Below are positions 1 to 11,299 of a stretch of 64,000 bases of DNA, in pieces. The translations under genes were made by a program, and so were the position numbers. Below the pieces are notes generated by a model. That model worked only from the letters and a program-made list of their open reading frames with translations. It was not told the DNA's origin and did no database searches. The stretch is from Chlorocebus sabaeus (lineage: Eukaryota; Chordata; Mammalia; Primates; Cercopithecidae), in assembly GCF_047675955.1 (NCBI RefSeq), contig NC_132917.1, forward strand, positions 13,095,887 to 13,159,886, written 5' to 3'. Numbering within the stretch: the first letter of the stretch is position 1; each line of letters begins with the position of its first letter.

Positions 1-95
1 GTTCCATTTATAGAGCACAGGGAAAGTAGATATAGGATTTAGGAGTGGCAAACGAGCATCTGCTTCAAATTAAAGTCACCAACTGCATTAGTCCC

Positions 96-396
96 TGTAT
101 TAGTCTGTTCTCATGTTGCTAATAAAGACAGGCCTGAGACTGGTGTTTTATAAAGAAAAACAGGTTTAATGGACTCACAGTTCCACATGGCTGGGGAGGC
201 CTTATAATATGAAGGAAGGCAAATGAGGAGCAAAGTCATGTTTTACGTGGTGGCAGGCAAGAGAGCTTGAACAGGGGGACTGCCTTTTATAAAACCATCA
301 GATCTCATGAGACTTACTATCATGAATAACATGTAGGAATTATGGGAGCTACAATTCAAGATGAGATCTAGGTAGGGACACTGCCAAACTGTATCA
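96..396 (-). mobile_element. Solo MaLR LTR (THE1/MST type)
   Basis: The + strand starts 'tgtattagtctgttctcatg' and ends 'actgtatca', which is the reverse of a THE1/MST LTR. Perfect 5-bp target duplications GTCCC flank it at 91-95 and 397-401. At 301 bp it is shorter than a usual copy; an internal stretch is missing after 'cttactatcatgaa'. It sits inside the Tigger1 copy, so it is the younger of the two. Confidence 0.92.
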
Positions 397-418
397 GTCC
401 CGAACAAGAGAGTCACCC

Positions 419-1362
419 TTCTTTTTATCCTTTTTACCCCAACTTTTAAGTTCAGGGATACGTGTGGAGGATGTGCAAGTTTGTTACATAGGTAAATATG
501 TGCCGTAATGGTTTGCTGTACAGAGCCTTCCATCACCTAGGTATTAAGCCCAGCATCGATTAGCTATTCCTCTTGATGCTCTGCCTTCTCCCAATCCCCC
601 TTCAACAGGCCCCAGTGTGTTTTATTCCCCCTGATGTGTTCATGTGTTCTCATTACTCAGCTCCCACTTATGAATGAGAACATGTAGTATTTGCTTTTCC
701 ATTCCTGCATTAGTATGCTGAGGATAATGGCTTCCAACTCCATCCATGACCCTGAAAAGGACAGGATCTCATTCCTTTTTTTGGCTGAATAATATTCCAT
801 GGTGTATATGTACATTTTCTTTATTCAGTCTGTCATTGATGGGCATTTAGGTTGATTCCATGTCTTTGCTATTGTCTCTGCAATGAGCATACACATGCAT
901 GTATCTTTATAATAGACTGATTTTTCTTCCTTTGAGTATTGTATTAGTCCAGTTTTATGCTGCTGATAAAGACATACCTGAGAATGGGCAATTTACAAAA
1001 GAAAGAGGTTTATTGGACTTACAGTTCCACATGGTTGGCGAGGCCTCACAGTCATGGAGAAAGGCAAAGAGCAAGTCACACCTTATGTGGATGGTGGTAG
1101 GTGAAGAAAACTTGTACAGGGAAGCTTCCATTTTTAAAACCATCAGATCTCATGAGACTCATTCACTATCGTGAGAACAGCATGGAGAAGACCACCCATC
1201 GCATAATTCAATCATCTCTCACTGGGTCCCTCCCACAACATGTAGGAATTATGGGAGCTACAAGATGAGATTTGGGTGGGGAAACAGAGCCAAGCCATAT
1301 CAGGTATATTCCCAGTAATAGGACTGCTGGGTCAAAAGGTATTGCTGCCTCTAGGTCTTTTA
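419..1362 (-). mobile_element. 5'-truncated L1 3' end, split by an LTR
   Basis: Antisense L1 3' UTR and end-of-ORF2 motifs are clear: 'aacaggccccagtgtgt', 'gaatgagaacatgtagta', 'aatattccatggtgtatatg' and 'cccagtaataggactgctgg'. It spans 419-939 and resumes at 1303-1362 after the LTR. Tigger1 sequence lies on both sides, so this L1 inserted into the Tigger1. No clear target duplication is visible, and some Tigger1 sequence seems lost at the junction. Confidence 0.88.
940..1302 (-). mobile_element. Solo MaLR LTR (THE1/MST type) inside L1
   Basis: The + strand runs from 'tgtattagtccagttttatg' to 'caagccatatca', about 363 bp and near full length for this LTR class. Flanks are 'agtat' (935-939) and 'ggtat' (1303-1307), a 5-bp duplication with one mismatch, splitting L1 sequence that would otherwise read 'gagtatattcccagtaa'. 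It is a separate event from the LTR at 96-396. Confidence 0.93.
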
Positions 1363-1730
1363 ACTTCCAGCAGTTTCTCCATCAACACTTGCTGCTTCTC
1401 CTTGCACTTTTATGTTATAGAGACGTCTTCTTTCTTTAAACTCCATGAACTTTCACCTTTTCTTCTTCAGCTTTCTCATGTCTCTCGGCCTTCATAGAGT
1501 TGAAGGGAGTCAGGACATGGCTCTAGATTAGGCTTTGGCTTAAGAGAATGTTGTGGCTGCTTTGGCCTATACAGACCACAAAACATTCTTCATATCAGTA
1601 ATGTAAGCGGTTTTGCTTTCTTATTATTTGTGTATTTACTGGAGGAGCATTTTTAATTTCCTTTATGAAATTTTCCTTCATATTCATAACTTGGCTAAAT
1701 ATTTGGCATAAAAGAGACGTAGCTTTTAAC

Positions 1731-1838
1731 TTACCTCAGCTTTTGATACACCTTTCTCACTAGCTTAATCCTTCCTAGCTTTTGATTTGAAGTAAAAGAT
1801 TGGGGGCTCTTCCTTTCTCTTGAACACTTAGAGGCCAT
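1731..1838 (-). pseudogene. Tigger1 transposase N-terminal remnant
   Basis: Reading the minus strand from an ATG at 1838-1836 gives a peptide beginning MASKCSRERKSPQSFTSNQK, which resembles the start of the pogo/Tigger transposase DNA-binding region. The frame stops after about 35 codons, where the intact protein would run for several hundred residues. The rest of the transposase is broken by nested insertions. The fragment is dead and has no expected activity. Confidence 0.8.
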
Positions 1839-2566
1839 TATAATTATTAACTGGCCTAATTTCAATTTTGTTGTGTTTCTTGTAATAGGGAGGCCCGAAG
1901 AGAGGGAGAGATACAAAGAAATGGCAAGTCAGTAGATTGGTCAGAGCACACAGAATTTATTGATGAAGTTCACCATCTTAAGTGGTGTCCCTAAACAATT
2001 ACAATACTAACATCCAAGATCACCGATCGCAGGCCACTCTAACAGAGAAAATAATAATGAAAAATGCTTAAATTGAAATAATTAGCAAAATGAGATGCAG
2101 AGGCATGAAGTGAGTACATGCTGTAGGGAAAATGGTGCTGAGAGAGTTTCTGAACACAAGATTGCCACAGGCCTTCAATTTGTAAAAAACACTGACTCTT
2201 AAAAGTTCAGCAAAGTGAAGCACAATAAAATGAGGCATGCCTGTACTCTTACTTTGAGATTAACAACTTCACTCTGTTACCTCTTTGAGTGCTACATACC
2301 TCACAGGTGTTTTCTAGTTGTGTTCTCAGCTCATAAATTGGCGTTCCATAATACCTCACCAGCTCATAAATGTATAGAGTTTGTAAAGCTACTGGGCATG
2401 ACATTCTGGTGGATTGAAACAAAATAGACACAATCATCTCCCATTTAAAAAATATTACAGTAGAAAAAATTGAACATGTTATAATTAACTATAATATAAA
2501 ATGTACATAATAATTATGTCATTTGCAAGGCTCACATAGAGAACTATTGATGCTGTGTGTAGTTGT

Positions 2567-2596
2567 TTGTGTGTGTGTGTGTGTGCGCGCGCGTGT
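2567..2596. repeat. (GT)n(GC)n microsatellite
   Basis: An alternating GT run passes into GC repeats and back to GTGT. It is a strictly alternating pyrimidine-purine tract of about 30 bp, the kind of sequence that can adopt Z-DNA. Confidence 0.9.
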
Positions 2597-2779
2597 ATGC
2601 ATATGTGGGGATATTTTGATTGCTTCTTGATGTTATCTGTGCAAATGATCTTGCTGAGGCTTCTAAACTGAAAGAGAAAGTTTCAATATGAGTAATATTA
2701 ATTTGCACTCCTCTCTGTCCCCACTTTGGCCTGTCCTCGTAGTTGGAATAAATAAATGTTTACAAAAATAGATATTTAT

Positions 2780-2870
2780 GGATCATTCACTACGTACTAG
2801 CTGTGGTCACTTGCTATGTGTCATACATATCACCTCATTTATCTCTCCCAAAATTCTTGTAGCAGCTTCA
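2780..2870 (-). repeat. Possible MIR fragment
   Basis: 'cattcactacgtactagctg' followed by 'cacctcatttatctctccca' loosely follows the reverse of the MIR core (conserved ...acttactatgtgcc... and ...tcatttaatcctcac...). It is badly decayed. Confidence 0.4.
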
Positions 2871-4002
2871 TTTGTAAATAAAGGCTTTTAATATTTTAGT
2901 AAGTATAAAATGTCAATTATTATTTTTTCTGTAGAGTTCTAATGATATTCTCCTTTGAACTAACCCACATGATTTTGACTGTTGAAACCAGATCAGGCTT
3001 ACATTATCATCTAAGCAATTTTAAATATCTCTTCTTAGTCTCCTTTTAGATATCTCTGCTCCATTTTTTTTTCTTTTTGATGAATTGGATTTTTTATATC
3101 ATCTTGTTTGATAAGATAGCTCATCATTTTTGTACACAAACTCATTATATCCCATATGCGTTTGAAAATCCCTCTGAATATTACCCCTCGTCTTCACCTC
3201 GGTGTTCTCTAATAAAATGTTTACCATTTTCTAGCCTGTTATCCTAATTTTATAGAAAAATACAATTTTTCAGAATATGTACCTCCTAAAAGAAGGTGAA
3301 ATTCACATGGCAATGTTAGAAACCAAAACTGATGTATACATGGAAGAAATCTAGCTCTTTTCCACTTTGCTGGATAAAAACTCATCTGCCCCGCAAAATA
3401 TTATAAACATCTGTAACCTGACAGCTACACTAGAGTAAGTATGAACTTAGGCATGAATTTTTAGTGAGTTGTTATTCCTCAATATGGATAATCCAGTCTT
3501 ATGTAAATCTCTAAATACTGCTAAAGTGAAAAGTTTTTATAAAATCCATAAACTTTACATGTGTACAGTAAGCAAGATATGTTTCATGAAGTTTCTCAAT
3601 AGTCATATATATAGCATGTGGCCACTCTAGCAGATCTCCTCGGTCTATTGTTTCCTCAATGTTACAGAAATCCTCGCTTCGTGCCTGTACAGCTATCTCA
3701 TTCCTGCATTACAGTTAAAATTCCCTTTGTGTTTGTAGACTGTCCTTGAAGGTGAGCTACTCTATTAGGCATTTTCAACCACATGTGACCTCTCCTGGGA
3801 TGCCATGAGTATAATTTCTTAATCCTCTATTAATGAAATGTGGAAGACAATAATAGCAAGTATACTTTAAGTGCAAGCGGGGCAGAAAATTTGAAATCAC
3901 ATCTAGCCCAGAAAATTGTGGATATGCTATGATTTTGTATTTGGCATGCATAAATTGTCATATATTATATCTTTACATTTTACATATTCTCACTTTAAAT
4001 TG

Positions 4003-4032
4003 TAGACACTTAAGGCCTTACTTAAGTGTCTA
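4003..4032. repeat. Perfect 12-bp inverted repeat, 6-nt loop
   Basis: tagacacttaag (4003-4014), then gcctta, then cttaagtgtcta (4021-4032). The arms pair perfectly. It lies in otherwise unassigned AT-rich DNA; no transposon ends or gene were recognised around it. Confidence 0.9.
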
Positions 4033-5555
4033 TATGAGTGAAACTATAATACTACAGTTTCAAGCTTCGAGATAGACAATACTGTGGAGTAACTTCTGAA
4101 TAATATGTGTATTCAAAATACAGGTTCATTCTTTCAAATACAATATGGCTTCAAATACAAAATTCAAGTGCTCACCTAGCATAAACTTAGTCACTGAGCT
4201 TGTCCTATTTCTTTCTCCACCTCAACTGAAGTAATGGCAATGTGACTAGAGAAATGGAAGAGATAAGAGAATAACAAAACATAAAAATACTTGAAATAAG
4301 TAAGGTAGGGCTCGCTCAAAAGTTGCTGAACAAGCTAGAAAATTACTAATTTTAAGGTTTGCCAGTAGTTTTGAATATATAGTATTTTCTATAGCCTTTC
4401 TTTTCTGGTGGGTATAAATATAGGTTATAGCATGTGTTAAGTTGAACCATGTGTAATTGCCATTTTGTAGGTCTAAAAGTGCAGAACAATGATAACTTCA
4501 CATGATTCAATATAGCACCTTCTAGAGTATTTAGTGGGAAACAACTGAATACATGGCTTATATTTATACTTGGAAATACAAAAATAAACCCTTACACAAT
4601 CTTTAAAAATGACCAATAGACATGAGTTTTCTCATTTAGAATATTGAATTTAAGCATTATGTGAAATTATAAGTATTTAAAAATATGTAACTTTATTCTT
4701 GCTAGATATATGCATTTTAAAGGAAATTATTTGAATGATGTTAAATGAGCTAAACATCACTTTTTCAGTCTTTGAGGTGAAGAAAATATGTCACTTTTGT
4801 TCTTTGAATGCCAGTATTTTAGTTCAGTAAGCCTATTTAAGGTGCTATGATTTTGTAGTTTTAATTAAAGACACAATTAAGCATAAACCATTAAAATTTG
4901 TCCTTGCGAATCTTCCAAAGAGAGAGCTGCCTTCAAATAACTGAATGTTCATAATCATCAATATGGGGAACCACAACAATTTGTCCTTTGAATTTTTCAT
5001 GTAACTGAAAGAACAACATAATTACCTCCAATCTATTCCATTTATTCTCCATGGTAACTTTTCTGAATTTCTTCTTTCTGTTATGTAGTGAAAATTCGTG
5101 ATGATTTACACACATGCTGTGGCCTGAGTTTGAATAAGAAGTAACCCTAGAATTTAGACCCATCTCATTCTGTCTGGATGGCATAAGGGGTAGGCTGGGA
5201 AATGGCAGGATTAAGGAGATGCTGGCAAATGAAACTAAAATGAAAAGAGAGACTTGACTCCAAAGGCTTGGAGCTAAGTGCTGAGAATCAGAAAAACAGG
5301 ATTGTTTTGGAGTTTTCCAATGATTGTTCTAGAGTTGTGTCTTAGGAATAGAGGTCTATGAGTAAAATCTCAGAGAAACACTTGTTAATCATCAGTAACA
5401 CAATGATGTTGTACTCTGGGATGAATTCCACAAAATGTGGCACAAAATAGGTAAGAGGAATGCTCTGTACTTCAGAGAAGAGTGTGCTCCACTTCAGAGC
5501 CCTGAGCAGTTGGTACTGGGATTGGGCATTTGGGGCTGCAGCGAGGTGGTCGTCG

Positions 5556-5760
5556 CCTCTATCTCTGACACTAATTAGCTATGTGATGAGCACAGCTTGG
5601 CCTCTCTGGGTCTCAATATCCTCATTTCTAATGTGAGAATGGATAAGTGTGGCATATTTAGAGAGAGGTGTGAATCTTAAGTTAATTTGCACATGCAGGA
5701 CATTACGGACAGTACTTGACACATAGTAAACAATAAATGTACAAGCATTTGTTATTATGT
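5556..5760 (+). repeat. MIR element
   Basis: The order 'ctaattagctatgtgatg', 'cctctctgggtctcaatatc', 'ctcatttctaatgtgagaat' and 'cttgacacatagtaaac' follows the MIR consensus (end of the tRNA-derived head, conserved core, 'gcctggcacatagtaag' tail). Confidence 0.75.
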
Positions 5761-6129
5761 ACACTTAGCCTTTAGGCTTCTGGGTTACAAAAGAAATGAG
5801 CAGCATTTTCCTCAGAAAGAGGGATTAGAGTTATCATTATGTGTGCCACAGTGCAATCACAGGCCTGGAAAGACTGAAAAACTGGCAATGATAAATTCAG
5901 TCAAAGCTGTAAGAAATTGGTAGAAAAATAGTGGATTTTACCCAATCGTTGAGATGGATGTCTTCGATGCATACACAAGGCAGTTCATTGTTATTTTCTA
6001 AAAATAATTTGTGAATTAGAATTTGTGAGGAGCCTGGGTGTTGTTAAATTTAAATGGACTGCAGACCCTGCACTTTACCTGAAGTCGGAAGTAAAGAAAT
6101 ACCATACGGTGTCTCTTGTTATAGGCTAG

Positions 6130-6350
6130 AAGTTGTTAAAAACATGGTCTTGGGTTTGAAGCCCAGATTTACTGCTTCCTATTATGTAATCGAGTAACCT
6201 AAATAATCTTCCTTATTCTAGTCTCTGGGCTTAGTTCCATCATCAGAAAAATGGGTAAGAACCATGATAATTTATCTATAAAAATTGTTGTGAGCTTCGA
6301 ATGAGTAAATAAATTCCAAGTGATTATCACAGTTACACAAACTATTATTG
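6130..6350 (+). repeat. MIR element
   Basis: 'catggtcttgggtttgaagc', 'ctctgggcttagttccatca' and 'gtgagcttcgaatgagtaaa' align in order with the MIR head, core and tail. It is a second plus-strand MIR about 400 bp from the first. Confidence 0.7.
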
Positions 6351-6359
6351 AACATCTCA

Positions 6360-7130
6360 ATAATGAATGATGCTTCCTTAATGATGATAATTATGATAAA
6401 GATGATGATGAAAGATAATTATATTGGACTGGTGTAACCATGGAAACATAGCTATTATTAATAAGAATCCCTCTTTTAAATGACATTGTGCAGATATGAT
6501 ATTGCTTCCAAGGCACTGGGCTGGAAAAATTGCAGATACATTAATTTATAGTTTAAAAAAAAGCAGTATCAATAAATCAGGAGCCCACAAAGGAGTGGAG
6601 GAGACAAACACATATGCATCTAACATATGGTGCATGGGAGAACGTGATTAATTCTAGGAAAAATAGAATTAAAGTGCCTTGTGAGCATGGGAAGAAGCAA
6701 AGATGAGTTTCTATGAAATAAACTCTAAAGACAGTGAGTTGTGGATTTAGGAGTGAATAGGGCTTCCCCAAGTAGTGATAATATCTGGCTGAAGTGGAGA
6801 TTTTGAGAGGTTCAAAGCTGTATGCTCCTGGTTTCTGTAACTGTTGCCTTTTCTTATCCTAAATTGGATTACAAGATAAAACGCAGATGCTCAGTTAAAT
6901 CTAAATCTTAGATAATCAACAATTTTTTTTATATAAACATGTCTCAATGATTGCATGGGACATATACTTCCCTAAAAAATAAAATTAAAATTAAAAAATA
7001 TTAAAATCAAACATAAATACGCCTTTTATATTTTTATTTATTGAATATGGAAACCATAAGCAGTTACAGCATAGAGAGAAAGAAAACTGAATCAGAGCTT
7101 TAAAGACAACTCTGTTAAACCAGAAACTGC
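6360..7130. other. Unassigned DNA
   Basis: AT-rich sequence with short A and T runs. I recognise no gene or named repeat. Confidence 0.45.
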
Positions 7131-7139
7131 TTCTAGCTC

Positions 7140-7265
7140 TTTTAATGTGCTCAAAGCAATCACTTGCTGTCTCTGACCATCAGTTTCTGCATCTGATGTA
7201 GATTAAGAGAGAGTTAAGAGACGATCTCTAAGTCCCCTTGCAGCTCTCCTGTTCTATGGATGTAA
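7140..7265 (+). repeat. Possible MIR3-like SINE
   Basis: 'tctctgaccatcagtttctg' followed by 'gacgatctctaagtcccctt' and 'gcagctctcctgttctatgg' resembles the 3' portion of MIR3-like SINEs. Confidence 0.5.
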
Positions 7266-7324
7266 ATATGATGCTTGGAATTTGAAGTAAATGATTTTTA
7301 ATATATGACTATAATATTCATATT

Positions 7325-7830
7325 GATGTTGAACATGCACTATGTCAAAAATATAGCATTCATTAATTTTTATATTTTATCTATAACTCTGAAAACATTT
7401 TGAAATGTGCAAACTGAGATTCAACATTTTTTTTTTTTTTTTTTTTTTTGGTTAAATTTTTGAGACGGAGTCTCACTCTGTCTCCCAGACTGGAGTGCAG
7501 GGGCACCATCTTGGCTCACTGCAACCTCTGCCTCCTGGGTTCAAGCGATTCTCCTGTCTCAGCCTCTCACGTGGCTGGGACTACAGGCACCTGCCACTAC
7601 GCCCAGCTAATTTTTGTATTTTTAGTAGAGACGGGGTTTCACCATATTGGCCAGGCTGGTCTCGAACTACTCACCTCAGATGATCCACCCACCTTGGCCT
7701 CCTAAAGTGCAGGGATTACAGGCATGAGCCACCGTGCCCGGCCTATGATTTAAATAAGTCATTTGGCTAGAACTACACAGTTCATGAACTGAGGAGTCAG
7801 ATTTAATCTCTCTTCTTTCAAACTTCCACC
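7325..7830 (-). repeat. MIR element split by an Alu
   Basis: Left part 7325-7426 ('atgcactatgtcaaaaatat', 'gaaatgtgcaaactgagatt') and right part 7744-7830 ('taagtcatttggctagaact', 'cacagttcatgaactgagga') together give a reverse MIR. The Alu at 7427-7743 interrupts it. Confidence 0.65.
7427..7743 (-). mobile_element. Alu (AluS-like)
   Basis: A T-run at the left is followed by 'gagacggagtctcactctgt' and continues to 'gagccaccgtgcccggcc', a full-length reverse Alu. The tail is interrupted by 'ggttaaattttt' between the T-run and the body. Open frames on either strand here are Alu-derived. Confidence 0.95.
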
Positions 7831-7834
7831 ACTT

Positions 7835-8965
7835 TTGTTACCCTTAACATTCTTAGGTTTTCTTGAGTTTTCTTTTGGTATTTAAGGTGAGTTGTTAGTA
7901 GAAGATAATAAAGTAGATAAATATAAAATTAGATATTACATATTACTTTAAAACTGATTGTTAAAATATAATTATAAATTTTCACAAGAGGAGACACTAA
8001 CAAAATATTTGTTTCATTTTTGCAATATCATTACTATGATTCTACTTTTAAAACAGAGTTTCAAGGTTTTCTAGGGAAGGAGACCGGTGTCAAAATTTCC
8101 AATAAAAACTTGATTGTGTGATATATGACCTGTTTGAGTAGTGACAGATAGTTTCCAGTAATTTTGAAAGCACATTTAGCCCTCATTCCACTGTATACAT
8201 CACATTGATTTTATTTGAAATTTTGCAAAAGTGCTACCCAATCATTCTTTGTACTTAAGTTGAAGGGGAAAGCTGTAAGTTTCACTAAAGCATGACACTT
8301 CCAAGCATATATTCACTATATATATATATATTTTTTCACATTTTTCCTTGAACACTTAACAGGTCAGTAGGCAAGATATTAAAAACAGAGCACTTTTGTG
8401 TAATGCAACTGTTTTAGAAGCAGATTGATGACTGTCCTCATAAATTAGAAATTAGATAATGGCAAAAACAGTAGTGTAGCAGTGTTTTATTTCTTATTAA
8501 GAGCTACAAGATGACACCAGCCAGGAATACCACGAAACTTTGACAGTTACCAAGAAATCTTTGTGATACATACTTGGAGATGTTGTCAGACAGCATGACC
8601 ATGAACATAGGTTTGGTGGTGCCATCAGTTGGGTGAAGTATTTAAGGATAGTTTCCTTTTCAGTTGAAAAAGCCAAAAGAGGGAATATCTGAGAAAAGAT
8701 AATGTGTGGAAGTAAAAGAGAAACAACCATCTTTTCCCTAAGTGTTCAGAGTCCTTTCACACCAGTGAGTGATGGACACATACACAACTGTGACTATTGA
8801 TTTGTCCTGTGAGCAAAGAAGGATGAGGCTCTCAAGGGGTCAGTTAGAAGACAGTATCTGGAGGACAGAGTAGGTGCCACACCACTGAAACACCCAATGA
8901 TCTATCTTCCCAATCAGTTGGTGAGGCGGCGGGCTGTTATTTGGAAGTGTGGAGGCAGTGTGAGT
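7835..8965. other. Unassigned DNA
   Basis: Contains a short TA run near 8318-8332. The minus-strand frame 8730-8497 (77 codons) has no domain I recognise, and I call no gene. Confidence 0.45.
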
Positions 8966-8969
8966 GGTT

Positions 8970-9278
8970 CATTCAGACCACAGTCCTCAGGCCATATCGT
9001 CCTGCTGCTCCTTTTTGTATGGCCCATAAACAAAGAGTGATTTTTACATTTGTATATGCCTAAAATAATAATAATAATAACAATATGAAATGCAATTCTT
9101 AGTGTCCATAAGTGAAATTTACTTAAAGCACAGCTATACTGATTCATTTACGTGTCTGGCTACTTTTATAACATTGTGTTATGGCTGACAAGTTGCAACC
9201 GGAACTGTATGGCCTATAATGCCTAAAGTATTTATTATGTGCCCCTTTACAGACAAACAGTTTGCAACTCCTGCACTA
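8970..9278. mobile_element. hAT-Charlie-type non-autonomous DNA transposon remnant
   Basis: Conserved words appear in order: 'tgtatggcccataaacaaag', 'tagtgtccataagtgaaatt', 'ctgattcatttacgtgtctg', 'gtatggcctataatgcctaa' and 'gcccctttacagacaaacag', ending 'gcaactcctg'. These match a common mammalian hAT-Charlie MER element. An ATA-repeat lies at about 9065-9080. Element orientation and exact family name are uncertain. Confidence 0.65.
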
Positions 9279-9279
9279 A

Positions 9280-9865
9280 GCATTGAATTAATGCTGTTTT
9301 ATGATTAATGCAAATGTCAATGTATCCTTTGCTATTATCACTTTTCTGTATTTCAGGGATTCTCAGAATTATTGAGATGATGGATGGGGGAAAGAAAAAT
9401 GACACAAAACAAAAGCCAACACAATTACTTTTATATTGTTAAATAGTAATTTAGTGGTGTGATAGACAAGAGGAAACCTCCTGGCTTGGGGAATTGAGAT
9501 AGCAGAGAATCTATCCTGGATATCCCAAAAGGCAGTTTATCTTGATAGTGGTAACCAGAGCTAGGGTAGAACTTGTTAAGTTCAATGCATGCATTATAGG
9601 CAGGGAGGAGAGAAATCTGGCTTGCCAGGCTATTTAGTGCTATCTTCATTTTTTCTTTCTTGTCCTCGTTGAATCCTCCTCAAATGTGTGCATATGTGAT
9701 CATATTCTCTCATCATTTACAATCCATAATCAAATTTCTCCCTGAAGCTACTGAAACATTCCACAGTAATTATGCAGATGATTATTTGCCACAGCTAGCA
9801 AAGTGGGAGAATTAACATTTGCTTTCAAAATATTATTAGCTGTGGGATGGGTTAAGTGAGAATAC
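9280..9865. other. Unassigned DNA
   Basis: No repeat or gene recognised. The minus-strand frame 9649-9431 shows no known motif. Confidence 0.4.
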
Positions 9866-9869
9866 CTGA

Positions 9870-10105
9870 AGTACAACACTTGCTGTGTAACAGGTAACAC
9901 TCAAAACGCTTTTGAATTATTTTATTTGATTTTTATGTTGTTGAGCAATATTCCCTCTTACTCTTATGGAAAACTTTAAGTGACATTGCAATCCCATACT
10001 AATGAAAAGGAAATTGAGTCGCAGTTTCTAAAGCCATACAACTAGCAGGTGATGTGGCCTGATTTCTGAAGCAAGTCTTCTCACTCTAGAAACCCAGCTC
10101 TTGAT
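9870..10105 (-). repeat. MIR element
   Basis: 'cacttgctgtgtaacaggta', 'aatgaaaaggaaattgagtc', 'agccatacaactagcaggtg' and 'caagtcttctcactctagaa' follow the reversed MIR consensus in order. Confidence 0.75.
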
Positions 10106-10221
10106 CAGCCTGATTATATTTATGTTCCTGGACATAATCCAGACTTAAGCTATATACTTTGATGGGGAATATGCTAGCAAAATTTGCAAACCTTTCTAGT
10201 ATTTGTATTGCCAAATGAGTA

Positions 10222-10259
10222 GTCCCTCCTCCTCCTCCTCTTTCTCTTTCTTCCTTTTT
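10222..10259. repeat. Pyrimidine-only tract (CCT/CTTT)
   Basis: About 37 bp of uninterrupted C and T on the + strand, starting with CCT triplets. It is a polypurine-polypyrimidine tract. Confidence 0.85.
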
Positions 10260-10261
10260 AA

Positions 10262-11295
10262 TGCTCTCACTAGAAAACAAGTGAGGAGATGATATGGAAA
10301 AAGCTAAAGAAAAACCTAGACTTGGAAGCTATGTGTGGATGGACTCTAGAAATCCTTTTCCCTCTTGACCTTTTACTGAGAAGCATGGATCAAATCTAGA
10401 AGGGATTATCTTGAGGAAGGTCTACTGCGCTCTCAGGAGGACTCATCAGCGGCAGAGCTCACTGGTGCTTGAACCTGGATACTCTGTTGGGGTCCTAGGA
10501 AAAGCATGATTACCTCACTGAACAATGAACTGAAAGGATGCTTAAGGCCATTATTTGGCAGAATTCAACCCTGAATCATGTTTCAATCATAGAATGTACC
10601 TAACAGCGATCACTCATATTTTCCCCTAGGATATCCACCATGTTTTAAAGGCCAATAAGTTATTCTTCTTCAAATTCCCACTGGAATGAAGAAATCTCCA
10701 TCTCCATGTAAAGGAGAAAGGTGAAACATTGTCATGCTTTTACAAACTGACCTCTTGATATGCCCTTGCTCCTTCTTTGTACAGATCACTACTAATGACT
10801 TTAAATTCTGCAAATGTAATCTAAGTGAAAAGTGCCACTTTCATTCGTCAAAGAATTCAAATGTCTTTATCGTAACAGCTTCACACTCATTCTGCTACCC
10901 AACGATGTCACATAAATATACAAAACAATGAATTATTTTTACTCTGTATGAGTTGCTTGATTTTACTTTTGTAGCCGTTGGACGCAGTGATTTCCCTTTA
11001 GATGCTGGGATCAGGTCAGGTCATTTCTTCTAACTTCCTTTTACAAAGTCCTGTATTTTATGCTTCCAGGAGAATCCGTTCCACTCCCATACCTCTACTT
11101 CTATGTTTCCTTGGACGTTTTCTTTCCTTCACTCTGTAACCAGAATTTTCTTTCTTTCTTAACATATTTATCCCTAAATCAACTTTTTGGGGGATGAGAT
11201 TTGATACATATACTATCTTTTTCAATCTTAATTTGAAATTGATCTGTACTCCATGAAATTCACCCAATTTATACTCAGAGTTTTAGCGAATATCT
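10262..11295. other. Unassigned DNA
   Basis: I see no recognisable gene or repeat. The open frames here (for example 10734-10931 and 11267-11058) have no domain signature. Confidence 0.4.
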
Positions 11296-11299
11296 GTGA

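Larger units (their letters stand above)
1..2243 (-). mobile_element. Tigger1-type DNA transposon (TcMar-Tigger), interrupted, truncated by window edge
   Basis: The + strand ends in the inverted terminal repeat motif 'gaggcatgcctg' at 2232-2243, followed by TA at 2244-2245, the target dinucleotide of this superfamily. Tigger1-like sequence covers 1363-2243, a short piece at about 397-418, and 1-95. The last piece corresponds to the middle of the transposase gene, so the element continues leftward out of the window. Interruptions are a MaLR LTR (96-396) and an L1 (419-1362) that itself carries another LTR. Family assignment is from memory of the consensus. Confidence 0.85.
2246..5554. other. 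Unassigned AT-rich DNA
   Basis: Apart from the microsatellite, a doubtful MIR piece and a small inverted repeat listed separately, I recognise no gene or repeat here. The short open frames (for example 2215-2427 and 4933-5184) have no recognisable domain. Confidence 0.5.

Noticed and set aside
96..1302. Two MaLR LTRs on the same strand as a 5'/3' LTR pair of one provirus
   Set aside because: Each has its own 5-bp duplication (GTCCC versus agtat/ggtat), and the DNA between them is L1 and Tigger1, not retroviral interior.
8497..8730. Possible processed pseudogene on the minus strand with an AATAAA-like end
   Set aside because: No identifiable parent, no poly(A) tail and no target duplications visible.
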